DNA of 11,307 nt from Pseudobutyrivibrio sp. Its GTDB lineage: Bacteria; Bacillota; Clostridia; Lachnospirales; Lachnospiraceae. The stretch covers positions 1 to 11,307 of the forward strand of contig JAFYYE010000409.1 in the NCBI GenBank assembly GCA_017557715.1. The letters are read 5' to 3'. The notes below the pieces were generated by a model, which had not been told where the DNA came from, ran no database searches, and saw nothing but the letters and a program-made list of their open reading frames with translations. Shown in pieces: positions 1 through 7,034 of the stretch. Positions within the stretch are counted from its first letter, which is position 1; each line of letters begins with the position of its first letter. The translations under genes were made by a program, and so were the position numbers.

Positions 1-30
1 AAGGGCTTGTTTATATTTTTGAAAATCTAT

Positions 31-42
31 TTAAACGGTTAA
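31..42. promoter_or_regulatory. Possible LacI-type operator before the alpha-glucan operon
   Basis: TTAAACGGTTAA is a 12-base near-palindrome: five of six pairs match around a central CG, the hallmark of LacI/GalR-family operators. A TATATT at 12-17 could be the -10 of the operon promoter, with its -35 lying before the window. That would put this site just downstream of the start of transcription, where a bound repressor would block initiation. It is a single short AT-rich match, so the call is tentative. Confidence 0.3.
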
Positions 43-62
43 ATGAGATGGAGGGTTTTGCT

Positions 63-857
63 ATGAAGAAAAAAATTGTTATGACTATGTTATTAGGTTG
101 TTTGATGGTTAGCTCAGTTTGTCTGACAGGATGTGGAAGTAATGACGAGATGGCTTCAGCAGAAATAACTGCTGAGTCACAGGTTCAGGATAATGAACAT
201 ACTGTAACCTTTTATGATTCGGACAGAACTACAGTTTTAAAGGAAGAAAAAATCGGACACAAGGAAAATGTGGAGAGCTTCATTCCAGAAAAAGAGGGAT
301 ACACATTTGTTGGTTGGTTTGCTACACCAAAGCTTACAAGGGAGTTCGATTTTAACAGAGCCATCACTGAGGACACAGGCTTGTATGCTGGGTTTGTAAG
401 CTACACAGAGGATGCCAGGGAGTTTTATATTGTAGGCTCAGGCGAGTCACAGGTGTTAAGTGAATCCGATTGGGGAAAGGTTGTTGGAGAGGCACAGAAG
501 CTTACAAAAGAAGATGCTGAAAATGAAAACGTATATACGATAACACTTGATCTTAAGGAAGGAGATCAATTCCAGTTTGCAACAGATTCCACCTGGTCTA
601 ACCAGAGAGGCTACGGCTATCTTGAGACAGGCATGTTAGATGGAAAAACATACCTTAAAAACGCCGGTGGTCTTGGGGATACTCCGGCAGAAAAATCCAA
701 CATCGAGGTAGCTGTGGCTGGTACTTATACTTTTACACTGACAACTTATCCTGGTGAAGATGTATATGATGAGGAGGATCCATATTACACAGAGGAAACA
801 AGAGAGAATTTTAATACAAATCCATATGACAAAATAACATGGACTATTGCTGAATAA
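63..857 (+). CDS. Surface lipoprotein with InlB-like repeat and putative starch-binding domain
   Basis: This is a 264-residue lipoprotein, probably anchored on the outer face of the membrane. The start at 63 is preferred over an in-frame ATG at 48 because GGAGG at 50-54 sits 8 bases before it. The signal peptide begins MKKK and ends in lipobox L21-T-G-C24. Residues about 46-111 form one Listeria-Bacteroides/InlB B-type repeat (HTVTFYDSD..., EGYTFVGWF, ending GLYAGF), a beta-grasp module used in surface proteins for contacts. Residues about 118-264 form a beta-rich domain opening REFYIVGSGES and carrying several Trp/Tyr residues (STWSNQRGYGYLE). It is reminiscent of SusE/SusF- or X25-like starch-binding modules, but this likeness is by eye only. 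The gene is first in an operon with a GH13 enzyme and MalEFG-type transporter, which supports a role in holding alpha-glucan at the cell surface. The existence of the gene and its lipoprotein nature are secure; the ligand is inferred. Confidence 0.85.
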   Translation: MKKKIVMTMLLGCLMVSSVCLTGCGSNDEMASAEITAESQVQDNEHTVTFYDSDRTTVLKEEKIGHKENVESFIPEKEGYTFVGWFATPKLTREFDFNRAITEDTGLYAGFVSYTEDAREFYIVGSGESQVLSESDWGKVVGEAQKLTKEDAENENVYTITLDLKEGDQFQFATDSTWSNQRGYGYLETGMLDGKTYLKNAGGLGDTPAEKSNIEVAVAGTYTFTLTTYPGEDVYDEEDPYYTEETRENFNTNPYDKITWTIAE

Positions 858-867
858 GGAGTTTTTG

Positions 868-2499
868 ATGAATAAACACGCACTATTACATATTCCAGAA
901 TCAAGATTTTGCTTTCCACTATCAAAGGAGCAGGTGGTTATCAGACTTAGAACAGCCAGAGAAGACGCAGAGGCTGGTCTAAAGGTAAAGATTATTTACG
1001 GCGTTAAATATGATTATCAGAAGGAAAGATTTATAGAAGAGGTTCCTCTTAAATATGAGGATGAGCTTTATGGTTTTTATGAGGTGAAGCTTAATATTAA
1101 AGACGTCAGATTAGTATACATTTTCCAGCTTGAGGAAAATGGAAAGAAGTACTATTACAGCGAAGACGGTCTCACAGAAGATTACAACTATGAGGAATGC
1201 TTCTACAATTGTTTCCAACTGCCATACATAAATGAAAATGATGTAATGCCTATGGTGGACTGGATGCCAGGCACAGTATTCTATCAGATTTTTGTTGATA
1301 GATTCTGTATTGGTGATGAAAACAAGGACATGTCTTATATCGATATGAAGTGGGGAGATAAGCCCACTCCAAAGAACCATGCTGGCGGAGATTTAAAGGG
1401 TATTATTAAACGTTTGGATTATCTTAAGGATTTGGGAATATCCGGAATTTATCTTACTCCTATATTTGAGTCAGAATCTAATCATAAATATAACATTATA
1501 GATTACAAGAAAATCGACCCACAGTTTGGTACTACAGAAGATTTGATAAAGCTTGTTGATGATGCTCACAAGCGTGGCATCAGAATTGTTTTAGATGCAG
1601 TATTTAATCATTGTAGTGATAAGATGGCGGAGTTTCAGGATGTTATAAAAAAAGGAAAGACATCTGAGTTTTATGATTGGTTCATCATAGATGGCGATAA
1701 GCTTGATATGAAAAAGCGCAACTTTGAATGCTTCGCCCATTGTGAGTACATGCCAAAGCTTAATACAGCAGTTCCTGCAGTTCAAAAGTTCCTTCTTGAT
1801 ATAGCTACTTACTGGATTGATGTAGCCGACATTGATGGATGGAGACTAGATGTAGCAGATGAGGTTTCTCATGATTTCTGGCGTCAATTTAGAAAAGCTG
1901 TTAAGGCTAAAAAAAGTGATGCAGTAATCATCGGAGAAAACTGGCATGATGCATATCCATCGCTTATGGGAGAACAGCAGGACAGCATTATGAATTACGC
2001 ATATACGAAGGTTTGTCTTGATTATTTTGCCAAAGGAAGATGTGATGAGAAGAAAACAGTTCAGCATTTGAATTCTATTCTTATGCGAAATATGGAGCAG
2101 GTAAATTACATGATGCTGAATCTCCTTGATAGCCATGATACACTCCGTTTCTTCACCGAGGTGGGAAAGGATAAGAAAAGGCTTGAGACTGCATTGGCAC
2201 TTACCATGTTCTTCCCAGGAACACCTTGTATGTACTATGGTACAGAAATTGCCATGGAGGGAGCATATGATCCTGATTGCAGACAATGCTTTGACTGGGA
2301 TAAGAGCCATTGGGATATGGAGCTTATGGATAAAATCAAGAGCTTGTTGGCTTTAAAGAAAAATCCAGTTTTACAGTGGGGAACTGTTTCAATAAAAGAA
2401 GTAGACGGGGCAATCAAGATTGCTAGAAGCTATAACAGAAAGGTCGCAGTCTTGACAATAACCAGTCCTACCGCATATACGATAGAGATGGATGCATAG
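868..2499 (+). CDS. GH13 alpha-glycosidase, neopullulanase/cyclomaltodextrinase-like, cytoplasmic
   Basis: This 543-residue enzyme of the alpha-amylase family hydrolyses alpha-1,4 (possibly alpha-1,6) links in malto-oligosaccharides. An N-terminal beta domain (about 1-120) resembles the CBM34-like domain of neopullulanases. The TIM barrel opens with FYQIFVDRF (138-146). All four conserved GH13 regions are present: region I D243-AVFN-H248, region II GWRLDVADE with nucleophile D328, region III IIGENW with acid/base E357, and region IV LLDSHDT with the transition-state Asp D424. There is no signal peptide, so it should act inside the cell on imported maltodextrin. The start at 868 has AAGGAG at 856-861 with 6 bases of spacing, better than an in-frame TTG at 847. 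It follows the lipoprotein gene by 10 bases and precedes the binding-protein gene by 11. The C-terminal beta domain is short but ends naturally. Exact specificity (maltogenic, neopullulanase, cyclodextrinase) cannot be read from the sequence. Confidence 0.93.
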   Translation: MNKHALLHIPESRFCFPLSKEQVVIRLRTAREDAEAGLKVKIIYGVKYDYQKERFIEEVPLKYEDELYGFYEVKLNIKDVRLVYIFQLEENGKKYYYSEDGLTEDYNYEECFYNCFQLPYINENDVMPMVDWMPGTVFYQIFVDRFCIGDENKDMSYIDMKWGDKPTPKNHAGGDLKGIIKRLDYLKDLGISGIYLTPIFESESNHKYNIIDYKKIDPQFGTTEDLIKLVDDAHKRGIRIVLDAVFNHCSDKMAEFQDVIKKGKTSEFYDWFIIDGDKLDMKKRNFECFAHCEYMPKLNTAVPAVQKFLLDIATYWIDVADIDGWRLDVADEVSHDFWRQFRKAVKAKKSDAVIIGENWHDAYPSLMGEQQDSIMNYAYTKVCLDYFAKGRCDEKKTVQHLNSILMRNMEQVNYMMLNLLDSHDTLRFFTEVGKDKKRLETALALTMFFPGTPCMYYGTEIAMEGAYDPDCRQCFDWDKSHWDMELMDKIKSLLALKKNPVLQWGTVSIKEVDGAIKIARSYNRKVAVLTITSPTAYTIEMDA

Positions 2500-2510
2500 G
2501 GGGAATAAAG

Positions 2511-3968
2511 ATGAAAAGAAAAATAGCAATGGCACTTGTAGCTGTTATGTCTCTTAGCTTATTAAATGGATGTGGCGGTGATGCAAAGAAATCAGATTCA
2601 GCCAGTGAAGGCGCAGCAACAAGCGGTATTTTTAGCGGTGAGCTTGAAGAGAATGTCACCATACAGGTTCTTGAAAATGATACTGCCATTTCAAAGGGAT
2701 ATTTTAGCCAGCTTATAGAAGCCTTCAATAAGGAATATGAGCAGTATGGTATCACAGCAGTTGATGCAAATATGGATCAGTATTTGGATTTGGCAAATGA
2801 TGGCCCTTATGGCTATGGTCCTGATGTTTTATATCAGGCAAATGATGTAATTATGCAATACGCACAGGGTAAACATATTTTGCCACTTCCTGTGGAGAAA
2901 CTAGATAGTTATTCGCAGATTCCAGAAGCAGCATGGCAGGCATATATGGTTTCTGTTGATGGAAATACTTATACCTGTGGAGTTCCTGTAAATGTTCAGG
3001 CTCCTATGCTTTACTACAGAAAGGATTTACTTCCAGAGGATTGGAAAGAGTCTTGGGATGCTAATTCAAATGATATTCCGGATATGATTGAGGATTGGAA
3101 AAATATGTATGATTTTTCTGTTCAGCGTCATCAGGAAAATCCATCACAGTATGGCTATATGAAGTCCTTATATGATGTTTACTTTTCAAGTGGCTTCCTG
3201 TTTTCTTATGGCGGTTATATCTTTGGCGATAACAATACAAACCCAGAGGATATCGGATTTGCTGCTGGAGATTCCGCTAAGGGCGCGTGGATACTTAGCC
3301 AGCTTGCAGGCATTATGAACGAAGATTGTATCGATGATACTATCACAACAAACGCTTACAGCAAGCTTGCTGATGGAACATACTTTGCTACTCTTTCTAC
3401 CCCAGATACATATTCAACATTTTATGATGAGTTAGTAAATGAATATGTAGGTCAAGGATTGAATCAGGAAGAAGCACAAAAGAAGGCTGAGGAAAATCTT
3501 GTTATGACAGGACTTCCAAAGCTTCCAGAAAGTGGAAATCTTACAGAGGATAATCCAAAGCTTGTGGATAGCAAGACTATGGGAGGCGTTAATGGATATG
3601 CAATTAGTTCCTATACAAAATATCCTAATGCCTGTCTTGCTTTCGTAAATTTTGCTACTAGCTACGAGATGATTATGCTCAGAAATGAAACTCTTGGAAT
3701 AGCTCCAGCCAGAGAGGATGTAGCATCTGACTTAGGTGGTCTTTCAGAGGCAATGTATGAAGAGCTTGATAAGGGTAATATTGTTCTTATGCCATCTATC
3801 AAAGAAGTGAGTCAGATTTGGACTCCAGGTCAGACCTTTTTTACTGATTTGGCAAAGGATGCCTTTAGAAGTGAAGCGGAGAAGAAATATAAGGACTTGG
3901 ATTCTATGGAAGCAGGTCTTGAGGATATGTGCAATCAGATTCATGATGCGATTTATACCTTGGAATAG
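2511..3968 (+). CDS. Maltodextrin-type ABC transporter solute-binding lipoprotein (MalE-like)
   Basis: This is a 485-residue extracellular binding protein of family 1 (SBP_bac_1), tethered to the membrane to deliver sugar to MalF/MalG. The signal peptide MKRKIAMALVAV ends in lipobox L18-N-G-C21 and is followed by a Ser/Ala/Asp-rich linker. Typical binding-protein signatures are visible: a QVLEND... first beta strand, GPDVLYQANDV, then CGVPVNVQAPMLYYRKDLLP, which matches the usual VPV...L.YNKDL stretch, and later GGVNGYAIS. It is longer than E. coli MalE (about 396 residues), as is common for clostridial members. AGGGGGA at 2498-2504 overlaps the stop of the GH13 gene and lies 6 bases before the ATG. 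The neighbouring GH13, malF and malG genes point to malto-oligosaccharides as the ligand. The class is certain; the ligand is inferred from context. Confidence 0.92.
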   Translation: MKRKIAMALVAVMSLSLLNGCGGDAKKSDSASEGAATSGIFSGELEENVTIQVLENDTAISKGYFSQLIEAFNKEYEQYGITAVDANMDQYLDLANDGPYGYGPDVLYQANDVIMQYAQGKHILPLPVEKLDSYSQIPEAAWQAYMVSVDGNTYTCGVPVNVQAPMLYYRKDLLPEDWKESWDANSNDIPDMIEDWKNMYDFSVQRHQENPSQYGYMKSLYDVYFSSGFLFSYGGYIFGDNNTNPEDIGFAAGDSAKGAWILSQLAGIMNEDCIDDTITTNAYSKLADGTYFATLSTPDTYSTFYDELVNEYVGQGLNQEEAQKKAEENLVMTGLPKLPESGNLTEDNPKLVDSKTMGGVNGYAISSYTKYPNACLAFVNFATSYEMIMLRNETLGIAPAREDVASDLGGLSEAMYEELDKGNIVLMPSIKEVSQIWTPGQTFFTDLAKDAFRSEAEKKYKDLDSMEAGLEDMCNQIHDAIYTLE

Positions 3969-3979
3969 AGGAAGGGATA

Positions 3980-5299
3980 ATGTTAGAAGGATTTAAGAAT
4001 TACATAGGAGTTTTCAAAAATAGTTCGTGGCGCGTGAAGTTATCTGCTTTGATAATGGGAAGCGGTCAGATAATTTATGGGCGTATTGCTAAGGGGCTCA
4101 TATATCTGTTTATGGAAATAGCATTTCTTTTCTATATGATTGCCAGAGGCTTTAAGGATATAAAAGGCTTTTTCACACTGGGCACCCAGAAGGCAGATGC
4201 CTGGCTTGGAATAGCAGGAGATAATTCTGTTGTAATGCTTCTGATGGGCATTTTCGCATGGATAATAGTGGCGCTTTTTATTGGAGTATATATATCAAAT
4301 ATAAAGGATGCCATTAATATCGAAAATACTATAATTTCAGGAAAGCACCCAAAAGCTTTTATAGAGGAGCTAAAGGAATTAATCGATAGAAAATTCTATG
4401 TAACAGTATTAGTTTTACCTGTGATTGGAATATGTGTATTCAATATTCTTCCAATTATATTTATGATACTCATTTCATTCACTAATTATGGTGGGAGCAC
4501 TGTTCCTCCCGAGCTTGTTGATTGGGTTGGTTTAGATAACTTTAAAAAGATACTTACACTCTCAAAGTTTGCTCCTACCTTTATTAGAATATTGGGCTGG
4601 AATATTTTATGGGCAGTGGTTTCTACAACACTTAATTATTTTGCAGGAATAGGTCTGGCCCTTTTATTAAATAAAGACTGTGTAAAAGGAAAAGCATTTT
4701 TTAGAGCTTTCCCAATTTTGGCTTATGCCATTCCTGGATTTATTACGCTATTAGCCTTTAAATTTATGTTTTCATATGGTGGTCCAGTAAATCAGATGAT
4801 TAGAAATGCTGGAGGTACTCCAATAGGTTTTTTAGATTTGGATGCCAAATGGATTGCAAGACTAATCGGACTTTTGGTTAATTGCTGGATAAGTGTTCCT
4901 TCTATTATGTTGCTTGCTACAGGACATTTATCAAACAGAGATATGTCTTTATATGAGGCTGCCAGAATAGATGGTGCCACTCCTTTTCAGCAGTTTAAAA
5001 AGTTGACACTGCCATTCATGCTCTTTGCGACCATGCCAGTGCTTTTAGGACAGTTTATAGGAAATTTCAATAATTTTGGTATTTTCTATTTCTTGAGAGG
5101 TGGATTATATCTTGATGGATATTTCCTTGCCAGCGATACAGATTTGCTAATCAACTGGCTATACAATCTTTCAATCGACAATAATTATTACTGCATAGGA
5201 GCAGCAATAAGCTTGATAATATTCATTATCACTTCAGTGATTTCACTTGCAGTTTATGTGAACTCACCATCCTTTAAAGAGGAGGATACATTCCAATGA
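3980..5299 (+). CDS. malF: Maltodextrin ABC transporter permease MalF
   Basis: This 439-residue integral membrane permease forms the sugar channel together with MalG. The N-terminal part (about 1-135) adds membrane segments (GSGQIIYGRIAKGLIYLF, then LLMGIFAWIIVALFIGVYI) before the core permease domain. This layout is usual for clostridial MalF and corresponds broadly to the extra helices of MalF compared with MalG. The core begins at about 140 (FYVTVLVLPVIGICVFNILP). The cytoplasmic EAA loop that docks on the ATPase is intact (YEAARIDGA, E326 to G332, then KLTLP). The ribosome binding site is GAGGAAGG in the 11-base gap after the binding-protein gene. The stop overlaps the malG start as ATGA. 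No ATPase gene lies nearby, so a shared MsmX/MalK-type ATPase encoded elsewhere is expected. Confidence 0.93.
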   Translation: MLEGFKNYIGVFKNSSWRVKLSALIMGSGQIIYGRIAKGLIYLFMEIAFLFYMIARGFKDIKGFFTLGTQKADAWLGIAGDNSVVMLLMGIFAWIIVALFIGVYISNIKDAINIENTIISGKHPKAFIEELKELIDRKFYVTVLVLPVIGICVFNILPIIFMILISFTNYGGSTVPPELVDWVGLDNFKKILTLSKFAPTFIRILGWNILWAVVSTTLNYFAGIGLALLLNKDCVKGKAFFRAFPILAYAIPGFITLLAFKFMFSYGGPVNQMIRNAGGTPIGFLDLDAKWIARLIGLLVNCWISVPSIMLLATGHLSNRDMSLYEAARIDGATPFQQFKKLTLPFMLFATMPVLLGQFIGNFNNFGIFYFLRGGLYLDGYFLASDTDLLINWLYNLSIDNNYYCIGAAISLIIFIITSVISLAVYVNSPSFKEEDTFQ

Positions 5300-6078
5300 T
5301 GAAAAAACATAGCTTTGGGAAGGCCTTTGATGTTGCATGGACCTATGCCCTTCTTATTGTGGTTGGATTCATATTTTTCTTTCCTTGTCTTTGGATAGTG
5401 CTGGCTTCCTTTTCAAAATCAGGAAGTATTTATTCCTTTGAGGGATTTTTCCCGACCACCTATAGCATAGATACTTTTAAGAAATTATTTACTGATACCA
5501 CCATGTATAATTACCCAAGATGGTTTTTTAATACCTTATTTGTTGCAGCAGGTAGTTGCATTCTTGGAACCTTTCTTACAATACTTACAGCGTATACCAT
5601 GTCTAGATTTGAGTTTAGGGCAAGAAAACCAATGATGAAAACTACCATGGTTCTTGGTATGTTTCCATCCTTTATGGGAATGACTGCGGTATACATTCTG
5701 ATGACACAGTTTGGCTTAATCAATCAGATTTGGGGATTGATTTTAATCTACGCTGCTGGAGCGCCTATGGGGTATCTCACACAAAAAGGATTTTTCGATA
5801 CTATTCCCAAGGCAATAGATGAGGCAGCCAAAATAGATGGAGCAAATTCAGCCCAGATATTTTGGAAGATTAATCTACCATTGTCAAAACCGATTATCGT
5901 ATATACGGCATTAACTTCCTTTACCTGGCCATGGTCGGATTTTATCTTGCCTAAGCTTTTACTTAAAGAAAAGGATTTATACACCGTTGCCGTTGGTTTA
6001 ATGAGTCTTGACGAAACAGAATTTTCAAGATTTGCAGCAGGAAGTGTGTTTATTGCTGTTCCTATCGTAATTTTGTAA
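5296..6078 (+). CDS. malG: Permease MalG, truncated by an in-frame stop
   Basis: This is the second channel subunit of the maltodextrin transporter. It starts at the ATG at 5296, which overlaps the malF stop, with GAGGAGGA at 5279-5286 as ribosome binding site. The first helix (ALLIVVGFIFFFPCLWIVLASF), the central BPD_transp_1 domain and the EAA loop (DEAAKIDGANS, E176 to G182, then INLPLSKP) are all intact. The frame stops at TAA 6076-6078 after GSVFIAVPIVIL, giving 260 residues, inside what should be the last membrane helix. The same frame then reads FALVKNMVNGIAEGAVKG and a TAG at 6133-6135. A single-base nonsense change is therefore the simplest reading, with an intact length of 279. In E. 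coli the MalG C-terminal tail inserts at the MalK dimer interface, so loss of the last 19 residues probably weakens or kills transport. A sequencing or assembly error is the main alternative. Confidence 0.85.
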   Translation: MMKKHSFGKAFDVAWTYALLIVVGFIFFFPCLWIVLASFSKSGSIYSFEGFFPTTYSIDTFKKLFTDTTMYNYPRWFFNTLFVAAGSCILGTFLTILTAYTMSRFEFRARKPMMKTTMVLGMFPSFMGMTAVYILMTQFGLINQIWGLILIYAAGAPMGYLTQKGFFDTIPKAIDEAAKIDGANSAQIFWKINLPLSKPIIVYTALTSFTWPWSDFILPKLLLKEKDLYTVAVGLMSLDETEFSRFAAGSVFIAVPIVIL

Positions 6079-6135
6079 TTTGCCCTTGTTAAAAACATGG
6101 TTAATGGTATAGCAGAGGGTGCTGTCAAGGGATAG
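6079..6135 (+). pseudogene. malG: Severed C-terminal remnant of malG
   Basis: These 18 codons plus TAG follow the premature TAA of malG in the same frame. They encode the classic MalG end, FALVKN followed by MVNGIAEGAVKG; the final GAVKG is a near-universal ending for MalG-type permeases. There is no ribosome binding site in front, and the only Met (6097) would leave 12 residues, so this cannot be a separate gene. No frameshift is needed to join it to the upstream part: only one codon has to change. TAT, TAC or TTA would be single-base ancestors of this TAA that fit a membrane helix. Confidence 0.8.
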
Positions 6136-6157
6136 ACGAGGACACGGGGGATGATTA

Positions 6158-6937
6158 ATGAAACCAGTTGTGAAAAAAGAAATTATAGATGCATTGAAAA
6201 CAGTAGGTCTGACTAGAGGTGATGCTGTCATGGTTCACACTTCACTTGGTCAGATTGGCTATGTATGTGGTGGTGCCCAGACTGTTATCGAGGCACTCAT
6301 AGAAGTAGTTGGACCGGAAGGTACAATTATGATGCCTACTCAGTCATGGAAAAACCTAGATCCAGATACTGGAGTTCACTGGGATGTGGATGATCAGTAT
6401 TGGAATACAATACGAGAGAACTGGCCAGCCTATGATAAAATAATAACCCCAACAAACACCATGGGTTCCACGGCGGAAATGTTCCGCCAGTGGCCAGGCG
6501 CTCTTCGTAGTGACCATCCTGCCAGGTCTGTAGCTGCCTGGGGCGCTCATGCGAAATATCTTACAGAGAATCATAATCTAAGTGATATCTTTGGCGAAGA
6601 ATCCCCAGTGGGAAAGCTGTATAAGCTTGATGGGAAAGTTCTGCTAATAGGTGTTGATTATGATAAGAATACCTCAATTCATCTGGCAGATGTAAGAGCT
6701 GAATATGAGAGTAAGCATAATACAGTCGAACATAGTGCTGTTATGGAAGATGGCAAGCGCCTTTGGAAATCCTACGAGACACTATTTGTGGATGGAGAGG
6801 ATTTTGTTGATATAGGAGCAGCCTTTGAGAAAGAAAACAAAGTGGAAAAGGCATCACTTGGAAATGCTCATATAAGATGTATGAACCAAAGAGAATTAGT
6901 AGATTTTGCAGTTAAATGGATTGAAGAGAATCGATAA
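6158..6937 (+). CDS. AAC(3)-family acetyl-CoA-dependent N-acetyltransferase
   Basis: This 259-residue protein belongs to the family that contains aminoglycoside N(3)-acetyltransferases and B. subtilis YokD (Antibiotic_NAT). Family marks are VMVHTSLGQIGYVCGG (from about residue 24), a GTIMMPTQSW strand, MGSTAEMFRQWPGALRSDHP with H120 in the conserved S-x-HP element, and NTSIHLAD towards the C-terminus. It lacks a signal peptide or membrane helix and so is cytoplasmic. GGGGG at 6146-6150 gives good spacing to the ATG. It lies 22 bases after the natural malG stop with no terminator between, so it is the last gene of the alpha-glucan operon. The family transfers acetyl from acetyl-CoA to an amino group. 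Chromosomal members are often not resistance enzymes, and the location suggests a metabolic substrate such as an amino sugar, which is only a guess. Length is normal for the family. Confidence 0.88.
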   Translation: MKPVVKKEIIDALKTVGLTRGDAVMVHTSLGQIGYVCGGAQTVIEALIEVVGPEGTIMMPTQSWKNLDPDTGVHWDVDDQYWNTIRENWPAYDKIITPTNTMGSTAEMFRQWPGALRSDHPARSVAAWGAHAKYLTENHNLSDIFGEESPVGKLYKLDGKVLLIGVDYDKNTSIHLADVRAEYESKHNTVEHSAVMEDGKRLWKSYETLFVDGEDFVDIGAAFEKENKVEKASLGNAHIRCMNQRELVDFAVKWIEENR

Positions 6938-6939
6938 GG

Positions 6940-6951
6940 TAAAACGTTTTA
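6940..6951. promoter_or_regulatory. Perfect LacI-type operator palindrome upstream of lacI
   Basis: TAAAACGTTTTA is a perfect 12-base palindrome with the central CG expected for a LacI/GalR-family operator. It begins 3 bases after the acetyltransferase stop codon and lies about 55 bases before the predicted start of lacI transcription. The left arm with its flank, AAGGTAAAACG (6936-6946), recurs exactly at 8291-8301. Autoregulation by the adjacent LacI protein is the simplest role; a CcpA site is less likely because the outer TG and CA of a cre box are missing. Confidence 0.6.
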
Positions 6952-6964
6952 TTTCCCCGAAACA

Positions 6965-6992
6965 TTTACATTTATAAACTTTATGCTAGAAT
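6965..6992 (+). promoter_or_regulatory. Predicted sigma-A promoter of lacI, extended -10
   Basis: A -35 TTTACA (6965-6970) and a -10 TAGAAT (6987-6992) are separated by 16 bases. The -10 is preceded by TGC, giving the TGn extended form common in Gram-positive promoters. Transcription should start near 6999, about 35 bases before the lacI ATG. The palindrome at 6940-6951 lies upstream and a second one at 7007-7018 just downstream, consistent with repressor control. Confidence 0.6.
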
Positions 6993-7006
6993 TATGAATA
7001 AAAAAG

Positions 7007-7018
7007 GTAAAGTTTTAC
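7007..7018. promoter_or_regulatory. Second operator-like palindrome, in the lacI leader
   Basis: GTAAAGTTTTAC has five matching pairs out of six, but its centre is GT rather than CG. With flanks it reads like the upstream site with two bases (AC) missing: GGTAAA-GTTTTA against GGTAAAACGTTTTA. It lies about 8-19 bases after the predicted transcription start. The altered centre makes strong LacI binding uncertain. Confidence 0.35.
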
Positions 7019-7034
7019 TTGGGGGAAGTATAAA

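Noticed and set aside
48..62. ATG at 48 as start of the first lipoprotein
   Set aside because: The GGAGG at 50-54 would then lie inside the gene; it fits the ATG at 63, which also gives a standard lipoprotein signal.
1846..2310. Long open frame on the minus strand inside the GH13 gene
   Set aside because: It lies entirely under a gene whose catalytic motifs are intact, and its translation (Cys/His/Ile-rich, no recognisable domain) looks like an antisense shadow.
6076..6078. Programmed stop read-through or a recoded amino acid in malG
   Set aside because: The codon is TAA, which is neither the selenocysteine (TGA) nor the pyrrolysine (TAG) codon, and no downstream recoding stem-loop was seen; a nonsense change is simpler.
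6158..6937. Aminoglycoside resistance gene
   Set aside because: Family membership alone does not show resistance; the gene sits in a sugar operon with no mobile-element or resistance context.
6940..6951. Palindrome after the acetyltransferase gene as a terminator
   Set aside because: TAAAACGTTTTA has no loop, is AT-rich and has no following U tract, so it fits a protein-binding site instead.
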